DNA of 49,382 bases from Oppiella nova (GCA_905397405.1 CAJPVJ010000064.1:1-49382), one strand, 5' to 3'; numbered from the stretch's first letter, positions 26,492-35,198 are shown. The notes: generated by a model not told the origin, from the letters alone. Program-made: numbers and translations.

Positions 26492-27059
26492 ATTATATTT
26501 TCCTTCTCACTGTCGAAGGTATCATTCGCACATCGCGTTAGACCACGACCAAGCACATACAAGACTAGATTTAAGCATTAACTACAAATAATCGGTTAAT
26601 ATTTTATTTATAAAAACTTAACAATAATCTTTGACTATATCATTTAAAAAACCACAAGGCTAAGGTTTGCTTCAGTTTTTTGACTACCTCAAATCATATT
26701 ATATATAGTCGTATAAATCGCCAAGAACAGTCGGTAAGTTTAAATCTGACAAAATTTTTATAGGGTAGTTATCCAGTCAAATCAGTTTCTGACTTATGCA
26801 AGCATCTAAATAAAATAATCATTTAAATAAAATACGCATCATTTTTTTTAGACAGGCTCGTTTTGAGACCATTTCATTTGAAAACCTCTTAATAATACTA
26901 TTTTATCTTTTTTAATTATCTATCTTATTGTTAAATCAATATTATTTTATTTTTAATACATCGTTAAATTTTAACGATTAATATAATTTTACATTTTTTT
27001 AACGGCAACACTTCAACTTGACCTTAACATAGTGATTTTAGTCTTAGTAAAAATTGATG
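26492..27059. other. AT-rich intergenic region
   Basis: About 570 bp with no gene I can support. Its right end holds a 19-bp palindrome (26960-26978) and a TATAAT (26982-26987) upstream of the HIU-hydrolase-like gene. The middle (about 26600-26900) shows only short A/T runs. Confidence 0.6.
26960..26987 (+). promoter_or_regulatory. Candidate operator and -10 upstream of the exported HIU-hydrolase-like gene
   Basis: ATCGTTAAA (26960-26968) and TTTAACGAT (26970-26978) form a 9-bp inverted repeat around one central base. TATAAT follows at 26982-26987, so the palindrome would sit in the spacer and -35 zone, where a repressor would block RNA polymerase. The regulator is unknown. Confidence 0.4.
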
Positions 27060-27458
27060 ATGAAAAAATTAACTTTAGCTATTTCAGCAACCCTATTTTC
27101 TGGGCTTTGTTTTGCCCAAAATCCATTAAGCGTACATGTATTAAATCTTGAAAATGGCTTACCTTCAAGCAATGTTAAAGTCATTCTCGAAGCGCAACAA
27201 AAAGATAAATGGGTAAAAATTAATGAAGGAAGCACAGACAGTAATGGGCGAATTTCATCCTTATACCCTGAAAACAAAGTATTAGATAAAGGTGTCTATA
27301 AGGTTACTTTTCAAACTGGTGAATGGTTTAAACAAAATAACCAACGTGCTTTTTTCCCAGAAGTTCCTGTGGTTTTTGTGATTGATGGAAGTCTTGAACA
27401 TTACCATATTCCTCTCTTGATTAGCCCTTATGGATATTCAACATATCGTGGGAATTGA
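27060..27458 (+). CDS. Exported 5-hydroxyisourate hydrolase / transthyretin-like protein
   Basis: The family hydrolyses 5-hydroxyisourate in urate breakdown. 132 residues with a signal peptide (MKKLTLAISATLFSGLCFA, then QNP). The start could also be the ATG 3 nt earlier; neither has a clear Shine-Dalgarno. Active-site landmarks are present: SVHVLN (His), TDSNGRI (Arg), HYHIPLLISPYGYSTYRGN at the C-terminus (His and the YRG tail; usual end YRGS, here YRGN). No uricase or OHCU decarboxylase gene is nearby. The periplasmic location is less common than cytosolic UraH but known in proteobacteria. A purine role is likely but the physiological substrate is not certain. Confidence 0.85.
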   Translation: MKKLTLAISATLFSGLCFAQNPLSVHVLNLENGLPSSNVKVILEAQQKDKWVKINEGSTDSNGRISSLYPENKVLDKGVYKVTFQTGEWFKQNNQRAFFPEVPVVFVIDGSLEHYHIPLLISPYGYSTYRGN

Positions 27459-27489
27459 TTGATCATACCAAGTTAAATTTTAGGCATAA

Positions 27490-27520
27490 AAAAACCGATG
27501 TTTTTTTAACATCGGTTTTT
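27490..27520. terminator. Bidirectional terminator
   Basis: AAAAACCGATGTT (27490-27502) pairs with AACATCGGTTTTT (27508-27520) around TTTTT. It lies between the convergent HIU-hydrolase-like and M61 peptidase genes and suits both strands. Confidence 0.9.
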
Positions 27521-27537
27521 CTTGATACACAACTTAA

Positions 27538-29241
27538 TTAAGTCTTTAACCATTTCTCAGCTTTGGCTTGATCTAATACAGTTAACTCAACCGTAGTCAA
27601 CGCAACTTCGCCACCTTGCAACTCAAATTGTAAAAACTCATCACGGCGGAATGCATAAACCGTAAATTGACCTTGCTGTTTTGCATATTGGTTTAAAAGT
27701 TTTTCAGACGCTTTTAAACCATCAATCGCAATGATCACATCATTGGCAGACAGACCTGCTATTGCACCAACACCGTCACGACGCGCTTGCTGAATGATGA
27801 CACCCTCAGCTTTTTCAGCAATTTTCAAACCAAATGGAAGTGCTTTTTCATTTTGTAAGCTATAGCTCAAACCAAATTCAGGGAACAATTGATCCAGTGG
27901 TAGCTCATCTGTGGTATTAATCAAATGATTAATCTGTTCGATCCAATTATCGCCAGTCAGTTCATTACACAGTTCGACAATCGTACGCTCATTGACTTGC
28001 ATGCCCTTTTGGGTATTTTCATACAAACGGCGCATTAAGGCATCCAAACTAGAACCACGTAAACGTAGACCTAAATCTAAACTGAGTGCAACCAAACAAC
28101 CTTTATTGTAATAACTGGTTCCAGCATTATTTGAGTTTTCATCCTGACGATAAAATTTAATCCAAGCATCAAAACTAGACTCTGAAACAGATTGAATAAA
28201 ACGTCCTGGATTTTGTAGATAACGATCAATTTGCCCTTTTAACAACTTTAAATAAGATGCTTGAGAAATCACACCACTGCGATACAGAATCAAATCATCG
28301 TAATAAGAGGTGAAACCTTCAAAAATCCATAACAGTGAGGTGTAGCCTTCCTGATCCAAATCATAATTTGCAAAATTTTCAGGGCGAATAAATTTAACCA
28401 ACCATGAATGAAAATATTCATGACTACACAACCCAAGGAAGCGTTGATAATCCGCAGAAGGCTCTACAGGTTCATTTGCTTTAGGAAAATCATCACGTGG
28501 CGAAATCAGGCTAGTACTATTAGGATGCTCTAAACCACCATAACTATTGCCAGTTGCCATAGTCATAAAAGTATAGTTTTCAAAAGGCGCTGAACCAAAC
28601 ATTGAAATTTCTGTACTACAGATTTTTTCAAGGTCTTGCTTCATACGCGCTGCATTCATTGTATGCTGACCAGAAACCACAAATTCATGTGGAATCCCGT
28701 TCGCTTCAAAACTAAAACGGGTTTGATCCGCCAATTCAAATGGTGCATCAATCAATTGTGCATAATTGTTGGCTTTTAAGGTATAGCGCCCTTTCACCAA
28801 GCTTCTTGATTCTAAACCTGTGGCAATTTGAAAATGCTTTAATTCTTCAGGTAAAAATACTTCAACTTCGATTGCTGATTCTTCTTGGTCTTGTAGCCCT
28901 AGGCAGACACAAGCAGGATTGACATATAAACGGGTTTGATCGACATACGCGCCACGTACCGAAAGGTCATAGGCATAAACATCATATTCAACAGTAATCA
29001 GTTCATGGTCGGTGTTATATAAACGCCATTTATTTTTTTCAAACTTATTAATTTGCAGTTGACGACCCGCTTCATCATAGGCTTTCACAGATTCGATATG
29101 TTTAGAAAATTCACGGATCAAATAGCTACCAGGAATCCATGTAGGAAGTGACAAAACTTGGATAGGGTTCGCCAGAAAGCGCAATGTGACATGAATGAGG
29201 TGCTGACGGTAATCGTCAAATTCAATCTGATAATGCAACAT
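27538..29241 (-). CDS. M61 family metallopeptidase with PDZ domain
   Basis: Zinc aminopeptidase of the glycyl-aminopeptidase family (M61). 567 residues. An N-terminal beta-sandwich (about 1-165) precedes the gluzincin catalytic domain, with GGLEHPNST, the zinc motif HEYFHSWLVKFIRPENF (HExxH) and the third ligand region LLWIFEGFTSYYDDL. The usual HEYFHxWNVKRIRP reads L and F at two positions here. A C-terminal PDZ domain (about 465-550: GVGAIAGLSANDVIIAIDGL) should recognise peptide C-termini. No signal peptide, so probably cytosolic. Monocistronic; the substrate is unknown. Confidence 0.9.
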   Translation of the reverse strand: MLHYQIEFDDYRQHLIHVTLRFLANPIQVLSLPTWIPGSYLIREFSKHIESVKAYDEAGRQLQINKFEKNKWRLYNTDHELITVEYDVYAYDLSVRGAYVDQTRLYVNPACVCLGLQDQEESAIEVEVFLPEELKHFQIATGLESRSLVKGRYTLKANNYAQLIDAPFELADQTRFSFEANGIPHEFVVSGQHTMNAARMKQDLEKICSTEISMFGSAPFENYTFMTMATGNSYGGLEHPNSTSLISPRDDFPKANEPVEPSADYQRFLGLCSHEYFHSWLVKFIRPENFANYDLDQEGYTSLLWIFEGFTSYYDDLILYRSGVISQASYLKLLKGQIDRYLQNPGRFIQSVSESSFDAWIKFYRQDENSNNAGTSYYNKGCLVALSLDLGLRLRGSSLDALMRRLYENTQKGMQVNERTIVELCNELTGDNWIEQINHLINTTDELPLDQLFPEFGLSYSLQNEKALPFGLKIAEKAEGVIIQQARRDGVGAIAGLSANDVIIAIDGLKASEKLLNQYAKQQGQFTVYAFRRDEFLQFELQGGEVALTTVELTVLDQAKAEKWLKT

Positions 29242-29419
29242 AAATATATATTCGAAAATAGACAGTGAGAAATTACCAATTAGATTAGCATTTTTTTACA
29301 AAGTCAGGCGATTTTAGTCGAAATTGTCTACGATTCTGACTAGCGAAGAGTGCAAAAAAGGCATAGCATTCGCAAAGTTTATGCACTCTTGCCATAGGAT
29401 TGGCTTAAAGGTAAATCTG

Positions 29420-30688
29420 TTGAAAATTCTTGCTTCTTTTATCGCGATAACTGGTTTGGTTTGCTCCACGTTTGTTAACGCCGCTTTACTTAATATTAAT
29501 CCGCAATCTGTTGAAGCTGAAGCTTGGACAATATTAGATACGCAATCGGGTCAAACCATTGCTGAATATAATAGTCATGTACAGCGTGCACCAGCATCCA
29601 TGACCAAAATGATGGTCGCCTATATTGCGTTGAAAGAACTCAAAGCAGGTCATATCAAAAAAGAAGAAATTATTACTGCAACCCCAGTAGTTCAGATGGT
29701 GCAATGGGATGAATCTCAAATGTACCTGAAGCAAGGTGAGCAAATCTCAATTGACCAACTTCTTGCTGGATTGATTGTGATGTCTGCCAATGATGCTGCT
29801 GTAACGCTGGCAGAACGCATCTCAGGTAGCGTACCTGCATTTGTTGCTCGTATGAATCAAGAAGCACAAGCCTTGGGAATGAAGGATACTCATTTTGCCA
29901 ACCCTCCCGGTATTACCATGCCTGATCATTTTTCGTCAGCGCATGATATGGCGATCTTAGGTCAAGCAGTGACATCACAAACTCCTGAATATATGCATTA
30001 TTCAGTGATGCCAAGTTTTAGTTATAACCAACATTTTCATCATGCCACCAACCTTGTTTTAAAGTCTGATCCAAGTGTAGATGGCTTAAAAACAGGTTTT
30101 ACCAAAGCAGCCGGTTATAACTTAGCACTGACAGCGCATCGTCCTTCTGCTATTACAGAGTCTCCTGATCGTCGTTTAATTGTGGTGGTAATGGGTGCAA
30201 AAAGTGCAGTTAAACGCGCGGAAATTGCACATAAACTGTTAAACTTGGGCTATGCCTACACCCGTGATGAAGTCGCAATTAAAGACAAACAGCTGATTGC
30301 TGAGCTTCCTGTAGTTAAATCCACCTTGAAAATGTTTAAAGTTGAAGCAAAAAAACCTCAACTCATTACCACATCTTTATATAGCGATGCGACACCAATT
30401 GATTTAGCGACTTTTGATGTTGTAAATAGCCGTATTATGAAAACTGAAGCAAATGGTTTATTGGCAACAGTTGAACCGCTTACAACAACTCAAACCCATT
30501 TGAATGTTGAACTGAATGAGACATCACTTACCGCGCCTTTAGAAAAGATCATGCATTTGGCAAAAGTGAATGTTTACCAAAACAATCAACTGATTCAAAG
30601 TTTTGATATTGAAGATGAAGTGCATATCGAACAAGCCTCTTGGTTTGAACGTTTAATGGAATGGATCAAGTCAATTTTTGGGATTTAA
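29420..30688 (+). CDS. dacC: D-alanyl-D-alanine carboxypeptidase (PBP5/6 type)
   Basis: Trims the terminal D-Ala from peptidoglycan pentapeptides; periplasmic and anchored by a C-terminal amphipathic helix. Motifs: SxxK in APASMTKMMVAYI, SxN in VMSANDAAVTLAE, KTG in DGLKTGFTKAAGYNLA; the PBP5 C-terminal beta domain follows and the tail WFERLMEWIKSIFGI is the membrane helix. I place the start at TTG 29420 because AAAGG lies 8 nt upstream and the product opens with a clean signal peptide (MKILASFIAITGLVCS...VNA). An in-frame ATG at 29381 has no Shine-Dalgarno and lies in a 9-bp hairpin arm (29346-29354 with 29382-29390). The symbol (dacA or dacC) is by similarity. Confidence 0.9.
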   Translation: MKILASFIAITGLVCSTFVNAALLNINPQSVEAEAWTILDTQSGQTIAEYNSHVQRAPASMTKMMVAYIALKELKAGHIKKEEIITATPVVQMVQWDESQMYLKQGEQISIDQLLAGLIVMSANDAAVTLAERISGSVPAFVARMNQEAQALGMKDTHFANPPGITMPDHFSSAHDMAILGQAVTSQTPEYMHYSVMPSFSYNQHFHHATNLVLKSDPSVDGLKTGFTKAAGYNLALTAHRPSAITESPDRRLIVVVMGAKSAVKRAEIAHKLLNLGYAYTRDEVAIKDKQLIAELPVVKSTLKMFKVEAKKPQLITTSLYSDATPIDLATFDVVNSRIMKTEANGLLATVEPLTTTQTHLNVELNETSLTAPLEKIMHLAKVNVYQNNQLIQSFDIEDEVHIEQASWFERLMEWIKSIFGI

Positions 30689-30744
30689 TTAAAACCAACC
30701 AATTTACTTAGATTTATTATAATTATGTAACCTGTAATACAAAA

Positions 30745-30813
30745 AAAACCTAAACAATTAAATAGAATGGCATATTTATGCCATTCTATTTTCATAACAA
30801 CAATTTAGGTTTT
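30745..30813 (+). terminator. Nested hairpin: dacC terminator enclosing the ndh Shine-Dalgarno
   Basis: Inner arms AATAGAATGGCATA (30761-30774) and TATGCCATTCTATT (30777-30790) are followed by a short T-run, a plausible terminator. Outer arms AAAACCTAAA (30745-30754) and TTTAGGTTTT (30804-30813) close a larger stem. The ndh Shine-Dalgarno (TAGG at 30806-30809) lies in the outer 3' arm, 6 nt from the ATG at 30816. Confidence 0.65.
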
Positions 30814-30815
30814 CT

Positions 30816-32102
30816 ATGTCAAATCTACATCATATCGTGATTGTTGGTGGTGGCGCTGGTGGTTTAGAACTGGTGACACAACTCGGTGATACGCTTGGAA
30901 AGAGTAAAAAAGCCAAAATCACCCTTGTTGACCAAAAACTCACCCATATCTGGAAACCATTGCTGCATGAAATTGCAGCTGGCACCATGAACCCAAGTGA
31001 TGAAGAAACCAATTACTATGCGCATGCAGCCAAGCATCACTATGAATTTGTCTTGGGCCGTTTTGAACATTTAGATCGTGATAACAAAACCATCGAGCTT
31101 AGCAAAACCCAAACCAGTAAATATGAATCCAATCAAGAGCAAATCACACTGCATTATGACACTTTAATTCTGGCCGTCGGCTCAGTCTCCAATGACTTTA
31201 ATACGCCTGGGGTTAAAGAGTTTTGTCATTATCTCGACAGTCGTCAACAAGCAGAAGTCTTCCAGCAGGACTTACTGCACTTGTATTTAGATGCACAAAA
31301 TAAAAATATTGATCGTGAATTACACATTGCCGTGATTGGTGCAGGCGCAACAGGTGTTGAACTTTCAGCTGAGTTGGTTCAAGCCAAACAGAACTTTTAT
31401 AAATATGGTTTAAATAAAATTAACCCAAACAATGTCAAAATTACTTTAGTTGAAGGCGCTGATCGTATCTTACCAGCACTTTCTGAAAAAATGGCAGAGC
31501 ATGCCACACAGCAATTACAACGAATGAAAATAGATGTATTAACGGGCAAACGTGTTGAAAAAGTAGATGCTGAAAAAGTCTATTTTAGTGATGGCACTTC
31601 CGTAGAAGCGCAATTAAAAGTTTGGGCAGCAGGGATAAAAACCCCTAAAGTGATTGCCAATTTAGCAGGCTTTGAAAAAGATCGCATGGGACGTTTAAAC
31701 GTATACGCAACCTTACAGACTCAGGCTGATCCAAACATTTTTGCCTTTGGTGATTGTGCCCACTGTATCTTAGATGCAAGAGAAGCACCACTTGGTCCAC
31801 GTGCACAAGTCGCAAGTCAACAAGCTTCGTTTCTTGTAGATGCAATGAATGCACGTATCAAAGGGCGACCACAGCCAATGTTCCAGTTCGCAGACAAAGG
31901 CTCACTGGTATCACTCAGTGAAAATAAAGCGGTCGGTGAGCTACTTGGTCAGGTCAATGTTCAGGGCTTCGTGGCAAAATCGATGTATGTGTCTTTATAT
32001 CGTATTCATCAAGCGACGATATATGGCTATGCTCATGCAGGCTTGTTAACGGCTAAAGATTTTGTTACACGAAAAATCGCGCCAAAAATAAAATTGCATT
32101 GA
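30816..32102 (+). CDS. ndh: Type II NADH dehydrogenase (NDH-2)
   Basis: Single-subunit, non-proton-pumping NADH:quinone oxidoreductase on the inner membrane face. 428 residues. FAD motif IVIVGGGAGGLELVTQLG; WKPLLHEIAAGTM typical of NDH-2; NAD-binding IAVIGAGATGVELSAELVQA; second FAD contact IFAFGDCAHCI; and AQVASQQASFLVDAM before the C-terminal membrane-association region (YGYAHAGLLTAKDFVTRKIAPK). Its ribosome-binding site lies in a nested hairpin, so read-through mRNA from dacC may be poorly translated. Probably monocistronic. Confidence 0.94.
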   Translation: MSNLHHIVIVGGGAGGLELVTQLGDTLGKSKKAKITLVDQKLTHIWKPLLHEIAAGTMNPSDEETNYYAHAAKHHYEFVLGRFEHLDRDNKTIELSKTQTSKYESNQEQITLHYDTLILAVGSVSNDFNTPGVKEFCHYLDSRQQAEVFQQDLLHLYLDAQNKNIDRELHIAVIGAGATGVELSAELVQAKQNFYKYGLNKINPNNVKITLVEGADRILPALSEKMAEHATQQLQRMKIDVLTGKRVEKVDAEKVYFSDGTSVEAQLKVWAAGIKTPKVIANLAGFEKDRMGRLNVYATLQTQADPNIFAFGDCAHCILDAREAPLGPRAQVASQQASFLVDAMNARIKGRPQPMFQFADKGSLVSLSENKAVGELLGQVNVQGFVAKSMYVSLYRIHQATIYGYAHAGLLTAKDFVTRKIAPKIKLH

Positions 32103-32245
32103 AATTTAAATTTTTGCCCATATTTATGAAAAAATGGTCAAAATACAGATGAAAATGCAATTTTTTAGTAATTTTAGTCTACAAAAATTGCTTTTCACTT
32201 TATGATGTAGCCTTAAAATTATCGATTACCGAATGGATCAATAAC

Positions 32246-32728
32246 ATGACTGCTATTGCAAATAACAACGTGGTTTCTTTCCACTATACGCTGACTAACG
32301 CTGAGGGTGAAACTCTCGATAAATCACAAGGTGAACCACTTGCATATTTACATGGCGCAGGTAACATCATTCCTGGTTTAGAAAAAGCTTTAGAAGGTAA
32401 AACTGTAGGTGACAAATTTACAGTCACTATCCCAGCTGCTGAAGGTTATGGCGAATATAACCCTGACCTCGTTCAAGAAGTTCCTGCTCAAATGTTCCAA
32501 GGTGTTGAGAACATTGAAGCTGGTATGCAGTTCCAAGCTCAAACTGATGATGGTGTTCAAATCGTTACTGTTAAAGCAATCGAAGGTGACAACATCATCG
32601 TTGATGCTAACTTCCCATTAGCTGGCCAAGATCTTACTTTTGAAGTTGAAATCGCAGAAGTTCGTGATGCTTCTCCAGAAGAATTAGAGCACGGTCATGT
32701 ACACGGTGCAGGTGGTCATCACCACTAA
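32246..32728 (+). CDS. FKBP-type peptidyl-prolyl isomerase, SlyD-like
   Basis: Prolyl isomerase and chaperone. 160 residues with the SlyD architecture: a split FKBP domain (about 1-70 and 125-150) around an insert-in-flap chaperone domain (about 75-125). Motifs: VSFHYTLTNAEGETLDKS, IIPGLEKALEGKTVGDKF and AAEGYGEYNPDLVQEVP. The C-terminus is His-rich (HGHVHGAGGHHH), shorter than E. coli SlyD's metal-binding tail but suited to binding nickel or other metals. It stands alone, with its own terminator. The symbol slyD would be reasonable; fkpB is shorter and lacks the tail. Confidence 0.92.
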   Translation: MTAIANNNVVSFHYTLTNAEGETLDKSQGEPLAYLHGAGNIIPGLEKALEGKTVGDKFTVTIPAAEGYGEYNPDLVQEVPAQMFQGVENIEAGMQFQAQTDDGVQIVTVKAIEGDNIIVDANFPLAGQDLTFEVEIAEVRDASPEELEHGHVHGAGGHHH

Positions 32729-32747
32729 GATCTGCTTGATCGGATCG

Positions 32748-32777
32748 AAAAGGCAAAGTTTTTACTTTGCCTTTTTT
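32748..32777 (+). terminator. Rho-independent terminator after the SlyD-like gene
   Basis: AAAAGGCAAAGT (32748-32759) pairs with ACTTTGCCTTTT (32764-32775) around TTTT and runs into TTTT. Confidence 0.9.
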
Positions 32778-32837
32778 ATGCGTATTGGTTTAAATTGATG
32801 AAAATCTAGTGTGAATGAGCCCATTCCAATAAATCCT

Positions 32838-34274
32838 ATGCAAAAACAACTTCTTTGGTTTCGTCAAGACTTACGTATTCAAGACCATACTGCACTTTGG
32901 CATGCGGCGCAAAGCGGCCCTGTGATTGCACTGGTGATTCTTTCGCCTGAACAATGGCGGATGCATGACGATTCACCAATTAAGCTTGATTTTTATTTAC
33001 GTCAAATTAAAGCCATTCAACAAGAACTTGCTTCTATTCAAATTCCGCTGATTATCCACACTGTTCCCTTATGGGAAAATATTGCAACAGAGATCGATAA
33101 ACTCTGTCACAAACTGGACATTGAAAATGTACACGCCAATATTGAGTGCGGTGTCAATGAATTAAATCGAGATTTCCAAGTTCAAACACAACTGAATCAA
33201 AGTAACCGTGATTTGGTTTTATATCATGATCGCACTCTGTTCCCTGTCGGTTCAATTCGCAATAAATCCAATCAACCCTATCAAGTCTTCGGCGCATTTA
33301 AAAAATACTGCTATGAACAACTGAGTATTTCGATCCCGCAATGCTTCCCTATCCCAGAGACTCAAGCCTTAAATGATGCAATAGATGTGGGCGAGTTGAA
33401 TAACAATAGCCTGCCGACTTTGGCCGAGCTTGGTTTTATATTCAATCCGAATCAGATCAACAAGCAGTGGCAAATTGGCGAACAATATGCCTTGAATGTC
33501 TTGGATGATTTTATTGAAAACAAAGTCCGTCATTATCAACTCGAGCGTGATTTTCCCCAAATTGAAGCCACCAGCCAGCTCTCAGCCTATTTAAATATAG
33601 GCATCCTTTCAATTCGACAGTGTTTCAATGCCCTCTTTCGAGCACAATTCGGACATTTTTCTATTGATCATGTTGGTCAACAAACATGGCTCGATGAGCT
33701 ACTTTGGCGTGAGTTTTATCAGCATATCCTGTTTGATTTCCCGCGTGTGTCAAAGCACTTGCCCTTTAAAATGCCAACACAGCAGCTACAATGGCGCGAT
33801 GCCCCAAATGATTTAAGCGCTTGGCAAACAGGTCAGACAGGGATTCCTATCGTCGATGCAGGTATGCGCCAGTTACTTCACACAGGCTGGATGCATAATC
33901 GGATCCGTATGGTTGTCGCCATGTTTCTCACCAAGAACCTATTGATTGATTGGCGTTTAGGTGAGCAATGGTTTATGCAACATCTTATTGATGGGGATTT
34001 GGCTGCCAATAACGGCGGATGGCAATGGTGTGCATCCACAGGAACTGATTCCGCACCTTATTTCCGTATTTTTAACCCTATCAGCCAATCGCAGAAATTC
34101 GATGCACAAGGTGACTACATTCGACAGTGGGTTCCAGAACTTGCACATTTAGACGCAAAAACCATTCATGAACCTTATGCAAAAAATCCCAATATTGAGC
34201 TCAATTATCCAAAGCCAATTGTGGATTTAAAACAAAGTCGTATTCGAGCAATTGAAGCTTTTAAGCAGATTTAA
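32838..34274 (+). CDS. phrB: Deoxyribodipyrimidine photolyase
   Basis: Light-driven repair of cyclobutane pyrimidine dimers using FADH- and an antenna cofactor. About 478 residues from ATG 32838 (MQKQLLWFRQDLRIQDHTAL, the standard class I opening); a GTG 27 nt earlier is in frame but, like the ATG, has no clear Shine-Dalgarno. N-terminal antenna domain (about 1-130), linker, then the C-terminal FAD domain with the photolyase signature GIPIVDAGMRQLLHTGWMHN, RIRMVVAMFLTKNLL and WQWCASTGTDSAPYFRIFNP with the electron-transfer Trp residues. No neighbouring repair genes. Confidence 0.94.
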   Translation: MQKQLLWFRQDLRIQDHTALWHAAQSGPVIALVILSPEQWRMHDDSPIKLDFYLRQIKAIQQELASIQIPLIIHTVPLWENIATEIDKLCHKLDIENVHANIECGVNELNRDFQVQTQLNQSNRDLVLYHDRTLFPVGSIRNKSNQPYQVFGAFKKYCYEQLSISIPQCFPIPETQALNDAIDVGELNNNSLPTLAELGFIFNPNQINKQWQIGEQYALNVLDDFIENKVRHYQLERDFPQIEATSQLSAYLNIGILSIRQCFNALFRAQFGHFSIDHVGQQTWLDELLWREFYQHILFDFPRVSKHLPFKMPTQQLQWRDAPNDLSAWQTGQTGIPIVDAGMRQLLHTGWMHNRIRMVVAMFLTKNLLIDWRLGEQWFMQHLIDGDLAANNGGWQWCASTGTDSAPYFRIFNPISQSQKFDAQGDYIRQWVPELAHLDAKTIHEPYAKNPNIELNYPKPIVDLKQSRIRAIEAFKQI

Positions 34275-34306
34275 AATCTCACTTAAAAGCGTTCTCAATG
34301 GTTTGA

Positions 34307-34786
34307 TTAAATCGCGTGTTGAATCAATTTAAACGGATTTTGAGGATGGTTTTTTGGGCGTTCAATCGATTCAAAATAGCAGTAATATTTAAAGATGCGA
34401 TCCAAAGAAACATAAAGCACTTTTTGTTCTGAAACTGACCAGATTTGCGCATGGTTAGAACCTGATAAGGTACTTCCACTCAATTGAAACAGATAAAAAT
34501 CTTGTGTACGTTGAATGCGTTTTTGAGTAGCTTGCGTGTTTGAACTTGATGAAACCTGACTGGATGAATTTAATAATCGACACGGTGTATTAATTAGCCA
34601 TTTTTCACTAAACCAAAGTTGTAACAGATCGCCCAAATACAGTTTTTTTTCAGTAAATGGCCAAACATCTAAATAGGCTTGTTCAACTTGGATAAAATAT
34701 TGTTCAGAATCTTGCAGGATTGAAAGATAATTTTCTTGATAGAATGAGAAGTTTTCAAAAATTTGAGAAATAGTAAGCGTATTCAT
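34307..34786 (-). CDS. Hypothetical protein, 159 residues
   Basis: I do not recognise a family. It begins MNTLTISQIFENFSFYQENY and is aromatic-rich (many Tyr, Phe and Trp), without a signal peptide or membrane helix. A Ser-rich linker (LLNSSSQVSSSSNTQATQ) near residues 70-85 separates two parts. CTGTTT-AGC...GGAGACAGCG precedes the ATG (GGAGA about 7 nt upstream), a good Shine-Dalgarno that supports a real gene. It is convergent with phrB. A 21-bp inverted repeat lies 55 nt upstream. Confidence 0.65.
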   Translation of the reverse strand: MNTLTISQIFENFSFYQENYLSILQDSEQYFIQVEQAYLDVWPFTEKKLYLGDLLQLWFSEKWLINTPCRLLNSSSQVSSSSNTQATQKRIQRTQDFYLFQLSGSTLSGSNHAQIWSVSEQKVLYVSLDRIFKYYCYFESIERPKNHPQNPFKLIQHAI

Positions 34787-34840
34787 TCGCTGTCTCCTGT
34801 TTAGCCATTTAGTGCTGGCAAGTTGGTTTTAAATCCACAC

Positions 34841-34861
34841 TGTTTAAGTCAAACTTAAACA
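34841..34861. promoter_or_regulatory. 21-bp perfect inverted repeat, candidate operator
   Basis: TGTTTAAGT (34841-34849), CAA, ACTTAAACA (34853-34861). On the minus strand it contains TTGACT, a possible -35 hexamer for the gene at 34307-34786, though I find no convincing -10 at the right distance. Confidence 0.4.
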
Positions 34862-34993
34862 CTCTTTATGGTTTTAATCTAACAAGACCGTTTCACTATT
34901 GCAACTGTCAGAATCAATTTTTTTAAATTATCTATAGATTGCTCAAATAAAAACCATACAGTGTACAAATGAAGAAAAGATGACAGGAAAGGC

Positions 34994-35021
34994 TTGACCC
35001 ATAAAGATATATCCTTATAAT
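34994..35021 (+). promoter_or_regulatory. Promoter of tRNA-Asn
   Basis: TTGACC (34994-34999), 16-bp spacer, perfect TATAAT (35016-35021). The predicted start is near 35028, about 5 nt before the mature tRNA 5' end. Confidence 0.8.
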
Positions 35022-35032
35022 CGCATTCAGAT

Positions 35033-35108
35033 TCTCCAATAGCTCAGTCGGTAGAGCGACGGACTGTTAATCCGCAGGTCCCTGGTTCGAGCCCAGGTTG
35101 GAGAGCCA
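35033..35108 (+). tRNA. tRNA-Asn (anticodon GTT)
   Basis: 76 nt. The acceptor stem TCTCCAA (35033-35039) pairs with TTGGAGA (35098-35104), with discriminator G and an encoded CCA (35106-35108). The D arm has GCTC...GAGC, the anticodon GTT is at 35066-35068, and the T arm has GGTTCGAGCCC. A strong promoter precedes and a terminator follows, so it is a single-tRNA unit. Confidence 0.97.
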
Positions 35109-35114
35109 AATTCT

Positions 35115-35145
35115 AAAAGCCCACTCATTGAAGTGGGCTTTTTTT
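35115..35145 (+). terminator. Terminator of tRNA-Asn
   Basis: AAAAGCCCACT (35115-35125) pairs with AGTGGGCTTTT (35132-35142), followed by a T-run to 35145. Confidence 0.9.
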
Positions 35146-35198
35146 ATTTCAGGACTAGACACTGGGTGTGACAAATAGACAAGAATACCCATCCACTT

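Larger units (their letters stand above)
34787..35032. other. Region between the hypothetical gene and tRNA-Asn
   Basis: It holds the inverted repeat at 34841-34861 and the tRNA promoter at its right end; I see no gene in the rest. Confidence 0.6.

Noticed and set aside
29302-29341. AGTCAG...CTGACT inverted repeat before dacC
   Set aside because: Only 6 bp with a 28-nt spacer; expected by chance in this much sequence.
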